From: UMGS1889 sp900556055
Lineage (GTDB): Bacteria > Bacillota > Clostridia > Oscillospirales > Ruminococcaceae
DNA: 64,000 nt
Direction of reading: 5' to 3'
Assembly (NCBI GenBank): GCA_902463265.1
Contig: CABQEV010000010.1
Location: forward strand, 1 to 64,000
A program made the position numbers and the translations under genes. Positions 7,863 through 16,689 of this stretch are shown here, piece after piece. Below the pieces are notes generated by a model. It was not told the origin of the DNA, did no database searches, and saw only the letters and a program-made list of their open reading frames with translations. How positions within the stretch are numbered: the first letter of the stretch is position 1; every line of letters starts with the position of its first letter.

Positions 7863-9179
7863 TCATTTCATCCCCTTTTTAATAAACTTGCATATAAAAA
7901 ATCCATCACTTCCGAAATCCTTCGGAAAAACCGTAACACGTCCGCTGCCGAAAGGCTTTCCGATATTTTTCAGAAACGGGACTTCTTCAAAATCCCTGTT
8001 TTTTCTGAGAAACTCATCAACAACAGCATCATTTTCCTCACGGCTGACAGAGCAGGTCGAATAAACCAGTGTTCCGTCATCTCTGACATACTTTGACGAT
8101 GTTTCAAGAATAGAAAGCTGTATTTCCGGAAGACGCTTTACATCTTCATATTTTTTATATTTGATCTCAGGCTTTTTTCGGATAACGCCAAAACCTGCGC
8201 AAGGAACATCACAAAGCACCTTATCAGCCAATGGGATATTTCCGTTATAGACAGCCGCATCATTAGCATTTGCGGAAATAATGCTAATTCCAAGACGTTC
8301 CGCGCCCTTTGCAACAAGTGCGGCACGCTTTTCATGAAGCTCATACGCATGTACTTCACCCTTGTTCTGCATCATTTCAGCAATGGTAAAGGTTTTTCCG
8401 CCGGGAGCCGAACACATATCAAGCACTGTGTCACCTGGTTCAGCGGAAACAGCCATTGCGCAGAGCTGTGATGAAATATCCTGAACATGGAACAAACCGC
8501 TTTTGTATGCATTTGTGTTTTCTATCGCACCCGAGTGCTTTATGTAAAGACATTCGGGGATAAGCTCTGATTTTTCTGCCTCAATATTCTCATCAGACAG
8601 TATTTTCATCAGTTTTTCAGCATCAGTAAGTAAAGTATTTACCCGTATCGAAGTAACAGGCGGTTCATCAGACAAACTGATGAGAGACAGGACACTTTCC
8701 TCATCGTATTCATCAAAAAGCTTTTTAACAAGCCATTCTGGGCACGAACATTCAGCCGAAACACGCTTTACCTTATCTTTGGGATATGTTATTTCCTTGC
8801 CGTCCCTGGTAAAATTGCGCAGAACAGCATTGACAAATCCCGAAGCGCTTGTTTTGCCTGCACCCTTTATCAGCTTGACAGATTCATTGACAGCCGCATT
8901 ATCAGGGATACTGTCCATAAATTTCAGCTCATAAAGTCCCATTCTGAGAACAGTCAGGACTTCAATATCCAGTGAATTTACAGGCTTTTTACTGTACTTT
9001 GAGATTATATTGTCAAGCGTAAGTTTTCTTTCGATAACTCCGTAAAAAATTCTTGACGCTGTTCGCTTTTCCTGCGAAGAAAGTTCTGAATCATTGAATG
9101 CTGATGAAAGAGCGATGTTTGAATACGCATTTTTCTCCATTTTCATCAGCATATTAAATACTATCCGATAAACATTCAT
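7863..9179 (-). CDS. rsmB: 16S rRNA (cytosine967-C5)-methyltransferase RsmB
   Basis: Methylates C967 of 16S rRNA using S-adenosylmethionine. The first 140 residues form a NusB-like RNA-binding domain. The Rossmann methyltransferase domain has the SAM loop DMCSAPGGKTFT near 245-256, the motif IV cysteine in DVPCAGFGVIRKKPE, and the catalytic cysteine in VYSTCSVSREEND. 438 residues matches the family. ATG at 9179 follows AGGAG at a rather long spacing. It sits between the membrane metallopeptidase gene and rlmN. Confidence 0.94.
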   Translation of the reverse strand: MNVYRIVFNMLMKMEKNAYSNIALSSAFNDSELSSQEKRTASRIFYGVIERKLTLDNIISKYSKKPVNSLDIEVLTVLRMGLYELKFMDSIPDNAAVNESVKLIKGAGKTSASGFVNAVLRNFTRDGKEITYPKDKVKRVSAECSCPEWLVKKLFDEYDEESVLSLISLSDEPPVTSIRVNTLLTDAEKLMKILSDENIEAEKSELIPECLYIKHSGAIENTNAYKSGLFHVQDISSQLCAMAVSAEPGDTVLDMCSAPGGKTFTIAEMMQNKGEVHAYELHEKRAALVAKGAERLGISIISANANDAAVYNGNIPLADKVLCDVPCAGFGVIRKKPEIKYKKYEDVKRLPEIQLSILETSSKYVRDDGTLVYSTCSVSREENDAVVDEFLRKNRDFEEVPFLKNIGKPFGSGRVTVFPKDFGSDGFFICKFIKKGMK

Positions 9180-9187
9180 AGGCGGTG

Positions 9188-9871
9188 TCAGCGGCTCCTT
9201 CTTCTTGAAAGCAGGATAAGTCTCAGAAGCGAAAGAAGTGATGACATAAGAGCTGCAACATAAGTCATTGCTGCGGCAGACAGAACTTTTTTTGTCTGAG
9301 ATATTTCATTGGGATACAATATGCCCTGCGAATCAAGAGATCTGAGTGCTCTTGAACTAGCATTGAACTCAACAGGCAGTGTTATAAGCTGCAAAAGAAC
9401 AACTGTAACAAACGCAAATATTCCTATCGTGATAAGAGGCTTGAACGACAGAATAAAGCCAAGAATAACAAGAGGCGTTGAAAGAGCCGAACCTAGTCTT
9501 GTTACAGGAATTATCGCACTCCTCAGCTGCATTGGAGTATATGCCTCAGCATGCTGGACAGCATGACCGCATTCATGTGCCGCAACACCGATCGCAGCGA
9601 TAGATGAACTTCCGTAAACCGAATCGGAAAGCCTTACTGTATTCGATGTCGGATCATAGTGATCTGTAAGCTCGCCGCTGATATGCTCAATAGGAACGTT
9701 ATAAAGTCCGTTTGCATCAAGTATCTCTCTTGCGGCATCATATGCAGTAATTCCTCGTTCACTGCGGACATTACTGTATTTTTTGAACCTTGATTTTACC
9801 ATTGTATCAGCAATAAACGCAAAAATAAACGCAGGTATTAAAATCAGATAGGTAGGATCATACCACCACAT
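9188..9871 (-). CDS. YugP-like membrane zinc metallopeptidase
   Basis: A 227-residue integral membrane protein of the Zn_peptidase_2 (YugP) family. The N-terminus is a transmembrane anchor (about 7-24). The zinc motif HECGH is at 99-103, followed by two or three further hydrophobic helices (about 125-165 and 190-215). The C-terminus is arginine rich. The substrate is unknown for the family. AAGGAG lies nine bases before the ATG. The gene is between fmt and rsmB, a common Clostridia arrangement, suggesting only co-expression. Confidence 0.88.
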   Translation of the reverse strand: MWWYDPTYLILIPAFIFAFIADTMVKSRFKKYSNVRSERGITAYDAAREILDANGLYNVPIEHISGELTDHYDPTSNTVRLSDSVYGSSSIAAIGVAAHECGHAVQHAEAYTPMQLRSAIIPVTRLGSALSTPLVILGFILSFKPLITIGIFAFVTVVLLQLITLPVEFNASSRALRSLDSQGILYPNEISQTKKVLSAAAMTYVAALMSSLLSLLRLILLSRRRSR

Positions 9872-9891
9872 AAGATCAGCTCCTTATCAAA

Positions 9892-10842
9892 TCAGATTTC
9901 AGGCGATGATTTCATAAAAGTTCCTTTTTCAATCTTGTTTCCTCTCAGAAAATCAGCAGCTTTCATACGCTTGCCGCCCTCTCCCTGTATTTCCGCAAGT
10001 TTTACCCCGTTTCCATCGCCGCATGATACTGTAAAGTCGTTGACATTTACAATCTCTCCGGGCTGTCCGTCGACATTTTTTACAAGCTCCGAATGGTAGA
10101 TCTTTATGCGCTTGCCATTAAGATAAGCGACTGCACAAGGCGACGATGATAATCCTCTTATATGATTATGCACCTCAGCTGCTGTCAATGAAAAATCAGT
10201 AAAACACATCGATTTATCTATCATCTCAGCATAAGATGACAAGCTGTCGTCCTGTTTTACAGGTGTAATGCTTCCGGACTTTACAGCCTTGATGGTATCA
10301 ACAATAAGCTTTGCACCCAGATCAGAAAGCCTTTCAAAAAGCTCGGAAGCTGTTTCGTTCTCTCCTATCAGCGTGGAGATCTTCATGAGCATATCGCCTG
10401 TATCCAATCCCTCTGCCATCTGCATAGCTGTAACGCCCGTTTCGGTTTCACCATTGAGAATAACTCTCTGAATAGGCGCAGCTCCTCTGTATTTTGGAAG
10501 AAGTGATGCGTGGATATTTATGCATCCGTATTTAGGAAGGTCAAGGATAGTTTTCGGCAGTATCTTTCCGTAAGCGGCAACTACTATAAGATCAGGTGCA
10601 AGTTCACGCATGATCTTCTCAGCTTCAGCTGCATCATCGCCTTTTTTCAAGCTGAGCGGCTGATATACGGGAATATTATGCGACAAGGCTGATTGCTTTA
10701 CAGGTGTAGGAAGAAGCTTAAATCCCCTTCCCTTCGGCTTATCGGGCTGAGTGAACACAGCCATAACATTCTCGCCGCTTTCTATGATCGCTTCAAGCGG
10801 TTTTACGGCAAAATCGGGAGTGCCCATATAAATAATATTCAA
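9892..10842 (-). CDS. fmt: Methionyl-tRNA formyltransferase
   Basis: Formylates initiator Met-tRNA with 10-formyltetrahydrofolate. The N-terminal formyl transfer domain has the signature HASLLPKYRGAAPIQ with its catalytic His and Asn context (NIHAS) near 108, and the DTGD segment near 145. The C-terminal OB domain covers about 205-310. The TTG start at 10842 has GGGGGA six bases upstream. It follows def with a 12-base gap, the classic def-fmt pair. Confidence 0.95.
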   Translation of the reverse strand: MNIIYMGTPDFAVKPLEAIIESGENVMAVFTQPDKPKGRGFKLLPTPVKQSALSHNIPVYQPLSLKKGDDAAEAEKIMRELAPDLIVVAAYGKILPKTILDLPKYGCINIHASLLPKYRGAAPIQRVILNGETETGVTAMQMAEGLDTGDMLMKISTLIGENETASELFERLSDLGAKLIVDTIKAVKSGSITPVKQDDSLSSYAEMIDKSMCFTDFSLTAAEVHNHIRGLSSSPCAVAYLNGKRIKIYHSELVKNVDGQPGEIVNVNDFTVSCGDGNGVKLAEIQGEGGKRMKAADFLRGNKIEKGTFMKSSPEI

Positions 10843-10854
10843 GGAAAATCCCCC

Positions 10855-11319
10855 TTATTTCAGATCCTTGGGATCTACTCTCTCTTCAATTATCTCAGTA
10901 AACAAATGTCCGTCAAGATGATCAAGTTCATGACAGAAAGCCTTTGCAAGAAGATCCTTACCCTTATAGGTTTTCAGCTCACCCTTGCGATTATACGCTT
11001 CAACAGTAACATTTTTCGGACGAGTCGTATATCCCCAGTCCTCAGGGCATGAAAGGCAGCCCTCAACGGTATACTGCTTTCCCGATTTTGCTGTGATTTT
11101 CGGATTTACAAGCTCAATAAGTCCGTCACCCACATCAATAACGACAACTCTTCTGAGTATTCCGACCTGCGGTGCAGCAAGTCCGACTCCTCCTGAATGA
11201 TACAGAGTCTCAGCCATATCATTTATCAGCTGATCAAGCTTATCATCAAACTTTTCGACAGGTCTGCAAACCTTATTCAGAATAGGGTCGCCCTTCTGAA
11301 CGATATTTCTAAGTGCCAT
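10855..11319 (-). CDS. def: Peptide deformylase
   Basis: Removes the formyl group from nascent proteins, a metal-dependent reaction. The three signatures are present: GVGLAAPQVG (44-53), EGCLS (86-90, metal ligand C88) and HELDH (130-134, ligands H130 and H134 with catalytic E131). 154 residues is typical of a type 1 enzyme. GGAGG precedes the ATG. It is between priA and fmt. Confidence 0.96.
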   Translation of the reverse strand: MALRNIVQKGDPILNKVCRPVEKFDDKLDQLINDMAETLYHSGGVGLAAPQVGILRRVVVIDVGDGLIELVNPKITAKSGKQYTVEGCLSCPEDWGYTTRPKNVTVEAYNRKGELKTYKGKDLLAKAFCHELDHLDGHLFTEIIEERVDPKDLK

Positions 11320-11335
11320 TTTATTTCCTCCGATT

Positions 11336-13807
11336 TTATAGTCCTATATCTCCGTTTATATCGACAGCGGTTGTTACCTTTGAAAATTCTTTCATTGTAA
11401 AGGCTTCTGACCATACACCGCCAATATAGCTGCGGAAATCGGAATTGTTTTTACATTTTATAATTATCCTGTAACGATATTTGCCCTTGACCTTTTCAAG
11501 TACGCATTTTGACGGTCCTATGACTCTTATCGGCAGCTTTTTTTCAAGCTTGTCAAAACTTTCCTGCATAAGCTTCAGAAATGCCTTTGATGCTTCGTCA
11601 GCCTTTGCATCGATTACCGATGAAAATGTTACTGTGCATATATCGCAGAAAGGCGGATATATAAGTGCCTTTCTAAGGGATCTTTCTTCGTTATAAAAGC
11701 TGTCATAATCCTGCATTGCTGCAAGATTCAGCACATAATGTTCGGGTGAATAGGTCTGAAGATATGCTCTTCCTATCATTTCTCCTCTGCCGCACCTGCC
11801 CACTACCTGAGCAATAAGAGAAAATGTTCTCTCATAGCTTCGGAAATCGCCTGTGTAAAGTGCTTTGTCTACCGATAGGACACCTACAAGGGTGACCTTA
11901 GGAAAATCAAGTCCCTTAGCTATCATCTGAGTGCCGATCATTATGTCATATTCTCCTTTTCCGAATGCGGAAAAGTTTTTATCATAAGCATATCTTGAAT
12001 ATGTAGTGTCAGCATCCATTCTGAGTATTCGCGCAGTCGGCATAAGCATTTTCAGCTCATCTTCGACTTTTTGCGTGCCGTATCCGGAATGTCTCAGCAT
12101 TTTGCTTCCGCACTTGCTGCATATTCCGCTGAAATCACGGGAATATCCGCAGTAGTGACATATCACACGATTGTTTACCTTATGATATGTAAGCGGTATG
12201 CTGCAATTTGGACATGTTTCTGTTTCGTGACATTCGCAGCATGTCAGAACTGTGTCAAATCCGCGCCTGTTAAGGAGAAGGATCGACTGCTGATCATGTT
12301 CAAGATTATATTCAAGCTCTCTTGCAAGCTTCTCGCTGAACACGCTGTTGTTTCCGTTTCTGATCTCATTGTTAAGATCAATTATCTCAACATCCGGAAG
12401 CGGGTTATTTGAATATCTTTTTTCAAGCTTAAAAAGCGAATATCTGCCCGTCTGTGCATAATACATGCTTTCGATAGAAGGCGTAGCCGATGCCATTAGC
12501 AGAACGGAATTATGAAACGCACATCTTTTTTTAGCGATCTCTCTTGCATGATACTTAGGAGATGATTCGGATTTGTATGTCCTTTCGCCTTCCTCGTCCA
12601 TGATGATAAGCCCTATGTTGGATAGCGGAGAGAAAACAGCACTTCTTGTGCCTACAACGATTTTTGCGCCGCCGCTTTTTATGCGTTTGTATTCATTCAT
12701 TCGCTGTGATAAAGACAATCCGCTGTGAATTACGGATACCATATCTCCGAAAAGCGACTGAAATCTCTGTTGGATCTGAGGTGTAAGTGAGATCTCAGGT
12801 ATCAGCACGATCGCTGTTTTGCCGATTTCAATTGTATGCTGAATAAGCTTTACAAATACCAGCGTTTTTCCGCTGCCCGTCACACCGTAAAGGAGCGCAG
12901 CGTGAGGCTTCCCGCTGTCTATCAGTTCGGCTATCCCGTCATACGCCCGCTGCTGTTCATCAGAAAGCGTTATATCGGCAATATTTTCTGAAACTTCGGT
13001 TTTCGGAGTGCTTACGGTTTCATATTCATAATCGGAAATTACGCCTTTTTTAAGCAATCCGTTTATCATTGCACGGGATACACCGCATACATATTCAAGC
13101 TCTTTTACAGACGCAGCCGCATTTTCCCTGAGAAAATCAACCACAGCCTGCTGCTTTACGCTTACATTAAATGCAAATTCATTTGCACGGAATTCATCGG
13201 AAAGCTCGATCATACGCACCGTTTCATTCCTGACACGCTGCTTTACTTCGTTCGTTTCCGTTATAAATCCCTTTTCAATAAGCGACTTTATATTATCTTT
13301 ATCGGATGTATTCAGAAAGCTTTCAAGCATCCCGTCCACATCTTTTTTCAGTTTTGCTTCACTCAGCATGCAGTATATCTCGTTTTCACGTTCTGACAGA
13401 TCTGCTGTATCAGGCGCTTTCGAGGGCTTAACCACGCTGAATTTCTGACTGAATCTGAGTGACATTCCCGAAGGAACTATTGTATGAAACGCTTCGAAAT
13501 ATGTGCATAATGTTGTATTTTTCAGCCATATGAGCAGCTCCATCATTTCGCCGCTTATAATAGGTTCTTTATCTTCGACCGATGCAACAGGCTTGAATTT
13601 CTTCATTACCTCCTGATCATCGGTATATGAGATCTCCATTACAAGGGCGATCCTTTTTCTGTTGCCCCTTCCGAACGGCACAGTTACCCTCATTCCGACT
13701 TTAACACTGTCCTGAAGATCAGCAGGAACAGTGTAGCCAAAAAGCTTGTCATAACCATATGTTGTGCCGTTTACGGCAGCTGAAACGATCATTATCTGCG
13801 TATTCAA
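11336..13807 (-). CDS. priA: Primosomal replication helicase PriA
   Basis: Restarts stalled replication forks by binding branched DNA and loading the replicative helicase. 823 residues hold the N-terminal 3'-end-binding domain, a winged-helix region, and superfamily 2 helicase motifs: Walker A in GVTGSGKT, Walker B as DEEGE rather than the common DEEH, and motif V/VI around VVGRCGRGE. Eight cysteines form two zinc sites between (CCECHETETCPNC through CGSKM). The start is uncertain: TTG at 13807 or ATG at 13792, neither with a strong Shine-Dalgarno. It follows rpoZ. Confidence 0.94.
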   Translation of the reverse strand: MNTQIMIVSAAVNGTTYGYDKLFGYTVPADLQDSVKVGMRVTVPFGRGNRKRIALVMEISYTDDQEVMKKFKPVASVEDKEPIISGEMMELLIWLKNTTLCTYFEAFHTIVPSGMSLRFSQKFSVVKPSKAPDTADLSERENEIYCMLSEAKLKKDVDGMLESFLNTSDKDNIKSLIEKGFITETNEVKQRVRNETVRMIELSDEFRANEFAFNVSVKQQAVVDFLRENAAASVKELEYVCGVSRAMINGLLKKGVISDYEYETVSTPKTEVSENIADITLSDEQQRAYDGIAELIDSGKPHAALLYGVTGSGKTLVFVKLIQHTIEIGKTAIVLIPEISLTPQIQQRFQSLFGDMVSVIHSGLSLSQRMNEYKRIKSGGAKIVVGTRSAVFSPLSNIGLIIMDEEGERTYKSESSPKYHAREIAKKRCAFHNSVLLMASATPSIESMYYAQTGRYSLFKLEKRYSNNPLPDVEIIDLNNEIRNGNNSVFSEKLARELEYNLEHDQQSILLLNRRGFDTVLTCCECHETETCPNCSIPLTYHKVNNRVICHYCGYSRDFSGICSKCGSKMLRHSGYGTQKVEDELKMLMPTARILRMDADTTYSRYAYDKNFSAFGKGEYDIMIGTQMIAKGLDFPKVTLVGVLSVDKALYTGDFRSYERTFSLIAQVVGRCGRGEMIGRAYLQTYSPEHYVLNLAAMQDYDSFYNEERSLRKALIYPPFCDICTVTFSSVIDAKADEASKAFLKLMQESFDKLEKKLPIRVIGPSKCVLEKVKGKYRYRIIIKCKNNSDFRSYIGGVWSEAFTMKEFSKVTTAVDINGDIGL

Positions 13808-13839
13808 AACGTCAAAAGCTCACTTTCCGGGTTATATTA

Positions 13840-14064
13840 TCAGTGTTCTTCTGCTTTGCTGCCTCTGATCGAAGGATCTTCAACGATAAAATACTTTCTT
13901 GCAGCAAATTCCTCAACAGCAGTCTTTACGGGCTTCTGCTCCAGTATCTGCTTATTCTCGTAGATCTCATCAGCGATCTGTCTTGCTCTCTTTGCAACGC
14001 CGATAACTACGGAATAGCTGTTTTCATTTTTGGTTGTGATCTGTGAAATTGAAGGTCTAAGCAT
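13840..14064 (-). CDS. rpoZ: RNA polymerase omega subunit
   Basis: A 74-residue omega subunit that supports assembly of the RNA polymerase beta-prime subunit. The product begins MLRPSISQI and contains the conserved SYSVVIGVAKRARQIADE helix, then the PVKTAVEEFAARKY segment. ATG at 14064 has GAGGTG upstream. The start overlaps the last codons of gmk by 8 bases, matching the gmk-rpoZ pair of Firmicutes. Confidence 0.93.
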   Translation of the reverse strand: MLRPSISQITTKNENSYSVVIGVAKRARQIADEIYENKQILEQKPVKTAVEEFAARKYFIVEDPSIRGSKAEEH

Positions 14065-14662
14065 TTTCAAGCACCTCATTAATTAAATATTTATCTCTTT
14101 TGGAAGTCATTTTTTCGGCTGTGATAATGGCTTTCAGGTCATCAATAGCCTTTTCAAGCTCACCGTTTACCATTATGTAATCATATTTATCAGCCTGTCT
14201 TATTTCTTCGGATGCCTGCGCAACTCGCTTTTCTATAACATCCTCAGCTTCCGTTCCTCGCTTGTTGAGTCTGCGGCGAAGTTCTTTTACAGATGGCGGC
14301 ATGATGAAAACAAAAACAGCATCGGGACACTTTTCCTTTATCCTCATTGCACCCTGAACCTCTATCTCAAGAATAACATTCTTTCCCGCTTCAAGATTTT
14401 CACGGACATGTCTTTCAGGCGTTCCGTAATAATTTCCGCAGTATGAAGCATATTCAAGCATTCCGCCGTTTTCGATAAGCTCTTCAAACTGTTCTTTTTT
14501 CAGGAAATGATAATTAACTCCGTCAACCTCGCCGGGTCTGGGCGAGCGGGTTGTTGCGGATACGGAATAATAAAAATTTTCATCCTTGAGTATCTCCGCA
14601 AGTATTGTACCCTTTCCGCAGCCTGACGGACCCGATACAACTATCAGAAGTCCCTTACTCAT
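14057..14662 (-). CDS. gmk: Guanylate kinase
   Basis: Phosphorylates GMP to GDP with ATP. The P-loop is GPSGCGKGT at 11-19, followed by the GMP-binding segment with TRSPRPGEVDGVNYHF and the lid arginines in RLNKRGTE. The start at 14662 is chosen because GGAGGA lies eight bases upstream and the protein then begins MSKGLLIVVSG at family length (201 aa). It overlaps the end of remA by 8 bases and the start of rpoZ by 8. Confidence 0.95.
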   Translation of the reverse strand: MSKGLLIVVSGPSGCGKGTILAEILKDENFYYSVSATTRSPRPGEVDGVNYHFLKKEQFEELIENGGMLEYASYCGNYYGTPERHVRENLEAGKNVILEIEVQGAMRIKEKCPDAVFVFIMPPSVKELRRRLNKRGTEAEDVIEKRVAQASEEIRQADKYDYIMVNGELEKAIDDLKAIITAEKMTSKRDKYLINEVLENA

Positions 14663-14912
14663 CGTCATCTTCCTCCTCACTGTCGTCAAGACGTCCTGCC
14701 ACTGTTTCAGGCTGGATCGCTGACAGTATAACATGGTCGCTGTCCATAATAATGACAGCTCTGGTTCGTCTGCCGTATGTAGCGTCGATAAGAACGCCGT
14801 TTTCCTTGGCTTCCTGAACTATTCTCTTTATCGGAGCCGACTCCGGACTGACTATCGCAATAAGTCTTGATGCGGAAATCATATTTCCGAAACCTATGTT
14901 GATCAGCTTCAA
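14655..14912 (-). CDS. remA: RemA-family (DUF370) DNA-binding regulator
   Basis: An 85-residue protein of the RemA/DUF370 family, which in Bacillus subtilis is a DNA-binding ring that activates biofilm matrix genes. The conserved core MKLINIGFGNMIS and the SAPIKRI and TYGRRTRAVIIMDSDH segments are present. An acidic tail (DDSEEEDDDE) extends beyond the core. It lies between yicC and gmk, as in Bacillus. The role in a non-Bacillus host is not known. Confidence 0.9.
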   Translation of the reverse strand: MKLINIGFGNMISASRLIAIVSPESAPIKRIVQEAKENGVLIDATYGRRTRAVIIMDSDHVILSAIQPETVAGRLDDSEEEDDDE

Positions 14913-14925
14913 ACCGTGCTCCTCC

Positions 14926-15804
14926 TTATTCTATGTTCTGAACCTGCTCACGTATTTTCTCGATCTCTGACTTTATCTCAATAACTGTTTTGGTGATGGC
15001 AAGACCCTGGCATTTCGAGCCTATGGTATTGGCTTCACGGTTGAACTCCTGGATAAGAAAATCCAGTTTTCTTCCGACGGGAACGCTGCTTTCAAGAAGT
15101 TCCCTGCACTGCGAAATATGGCTTCTCAGGCGCACAGTCTCTTCATCGACAGCAGTTTTATCAGCAAATACAGCAGCCTCTGCAAGTATGCGCTGTTCGT
15201 CGATCTGCGTTCCTCCAAGTATCTCCTTCATACGCTCTGTCAAACGGCAGCGGTAAGCTTCTGTGACTTTAGGTGACTCACGTTCAACATCACCGACCAT
15301 TTTTTCGATATTGCCGAGCTTGGACATTATATCCTCGGACATTTTCCTGCCTTCATTTTCACGCATGGAAATGAAATTATCGAGAGCGATCTGTGCCGCT
15401 TCACTGACGCATTTCCAGACAGTTTCTTCATCATCGGCAGCCTTTCTGACATTAAATATATCAGGCAGTCTGAGAAGATTTGAAAGACTGAGATCATCGG
15501 TAAGCTGCATATTTCCGTTTGCACTTCTCAGCGCATTGACATATCCCTCAGCAATGCTTTCGTTTACTTCAATAACTGCATCAGCACCGCCTACGCTGTA
15601 GATCGACAGGCTGACCTCGACCTTTCCTCTTGAAATGCCGTTCTGAAAGAAATTTTTCAGCTTTTCTTCAAGATAGCCGTAAGAACGGGGAATTTTCGCC
15701 GTGAAATCAAAAAATCTGTGATTTACCGAACGTATCTCCAGCAGGATATCATATCCGCCTATAACAGACTGGCATCTTCCGTAGCCCGTCATACTTCTAA
15801 TCAA
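14926..15804 (-). CDS. yicC: YicC/YloC-family endoribonuclease
   Basis: A 292-residue protein of the YicC family, proposed hexameric endoribonucleases acting on RNA. The N-terminus MIRSMTGYGR is the family signature, and the C-terminal DUF1732 half ends with EFNREANTIGSK and the helix EIEKIREQVQNIE. The TTG start at 15804 has GAGGG six bases upstream and gives exactly this signature. A strong promoter (15861-15889) lies upstream, so this is the first gene of the long - strand operon reaching spoVM. Confidence 0.92.
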   Translation of the reverse strand: MIRSMTGYGRCQSVIGGYDILLEIRSVNHRFFDFTAKIPRSYGYLEEKLKNFFQNGISRGKVEVSLSIYSVGGADAVIEVNESIAEGYVNALRSANGNMQLTDDLSLSNLLRLPDIFNVRKAADDEETVWKCVSEAAQIALDNFISMRENEGRKMSEDIMSKLGNIEKMVGDVERESPKVTEAYRCRLTERMKEILGGTQIDEQRILAEAAVFADKTAVDEETVRLRSHISQCRELLESSVPVGRKLDFLIQEFNREANTIGSKCQGLAITKTVIEIKSEIEKIREQVQNIE

Positions 15805-15860
15805 TGTAAACCCTCATTCCTGTTTTGCCGCATTTTGACGGCACATCATAATCAATATTT

Positions 15861-15889
15861 ATTATAGCATTTTTCAGCCGAAAATGCAA
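15861..15889 (-). promoter_or_regulatory. Sigma-A promoter of the yicC operon
   Basis: On the - strand, -35 TTGCAT (15889-15884), 17-base spacer, -10 TATAAT (15866-15861). It lies between the rluB terminator and yicC, about 57 bases before the start codon. Confidence 0.8.
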
Positions 15890-15902
15890 GCATTTATTTC
15901 AA

Positions 15903-15940
15903 AAAAATCAGACCGATGCAAAATTTACACCGATCTGAAA
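15903..15940 (-). terminator. Terminator after rluB
   Basis: On the - strand, CAGATCGGTG pairs with CATCGGTCTG across a 9-base loop and is followed by ATTTTTTT. Confidence 0.85.
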
Positions 15941-15944
15941 ATCA

Positions 15945-16676
15945 TCAGTCCTCTTTGCCTATTGCATTGCGAAGCGCACGAAGCTCCTCTGTGGACAGTT
16001 CTCTCCATGTGCCTGGCTTCAGCATTCCGAGTTTGACAGGACCTACAGCTGTTCTGCGGAGTCTAGCCACTTCAAGTCCGACCGCCTCACACATTTTTCT
16101 TATCTGACGGTTTCTGCCTTCTCTTATCACCATCTGGAGAACAACACGTCCCGGTTCATCTGTGAGAACGGTAACACTTGCGGGAAGTGTTTTTTTGCCG
16201 TCGATCTCTACGCCCTCTGCCAGCTGAATAAGCTGTTCGTCGGTTATTTCAGGGCGAACGGTCACGCGGTATGTTTTTGAAACGTGCTTTGCAGGATGCA
16301 TAATATCATTTGCAAATTTTCCGTCATTTGTGAACAGCAGCAGTCCTTCGGAATTTCTGTCAAGCCTACCTATTGGATATACTCTGTCGGGAACACCTGT
16401 CAGAAGGTCTGTAACGCATTTTCTGTCAAGCTCATCTGACATAGTTGTAACATATCCTCTCGGCTTATTGAGCATGATATAATACAGTTCTCTCTTTTTG
16501 GGGCGATAAATCCTCTCTCCGTCAACAGTAACCACATCACGCAGATCTGCCTTATCGCCTATCTGTGCGGGATGTCCGTTTACCTTTACTCTGCCGCTGC
16601 TGATAAGCTCCTCAGCCTTTCTTCTTGAACAGTAACCGCTTTCGGCGATTATTTTCTGCAATCTGACTTTTTCCAT
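15945..16676 (-). CDS. rluB: 23S/16S rRNA pseudouridine synthase, RluB type
   Basis: Isomerises a uridine in rRNA to pseudouridine. An N-terminal S4 RNA-binding domain (residues 1-60, RLQKIIAESGYCSRRKAEELI) precedes the RsuA-type catalytic domain, with the catalytic Asp in YPIGRLDRNSEGLLL near 103. ATG at 16676 has AGGA six bases upstream; an ATG four codons earlier lies on that site. 243 residues is normal. It is the last gene of the M50-scpA-scpB-gerW-dacF run and is followed by a terminator. Confidence 0.92.
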   Translation of the reverse strand: MEKVRLQKIIAESGYCSRRKAEELISSGRVKVNGHPAQIGDKADLRDVVTVDGERIYRPKKRELYYIMLNKPRGYVTTMSDELDRKCVTDLLTGVPDRVYPIGRLDRNSEGLLLFTNDGKFANDIMHPAKHVSKTYRVTVRPEITDEQLIQLAEGVEIDGKKTLPASVTVLTDEPGRVVLQMVIREGRNRQIRKMCEAVGLEVARLRRTAVGPVKLGMLKPGTWRELSTEELRALRNAIGKED

Positions 16677-16689
16677 AAAAATCCTCATT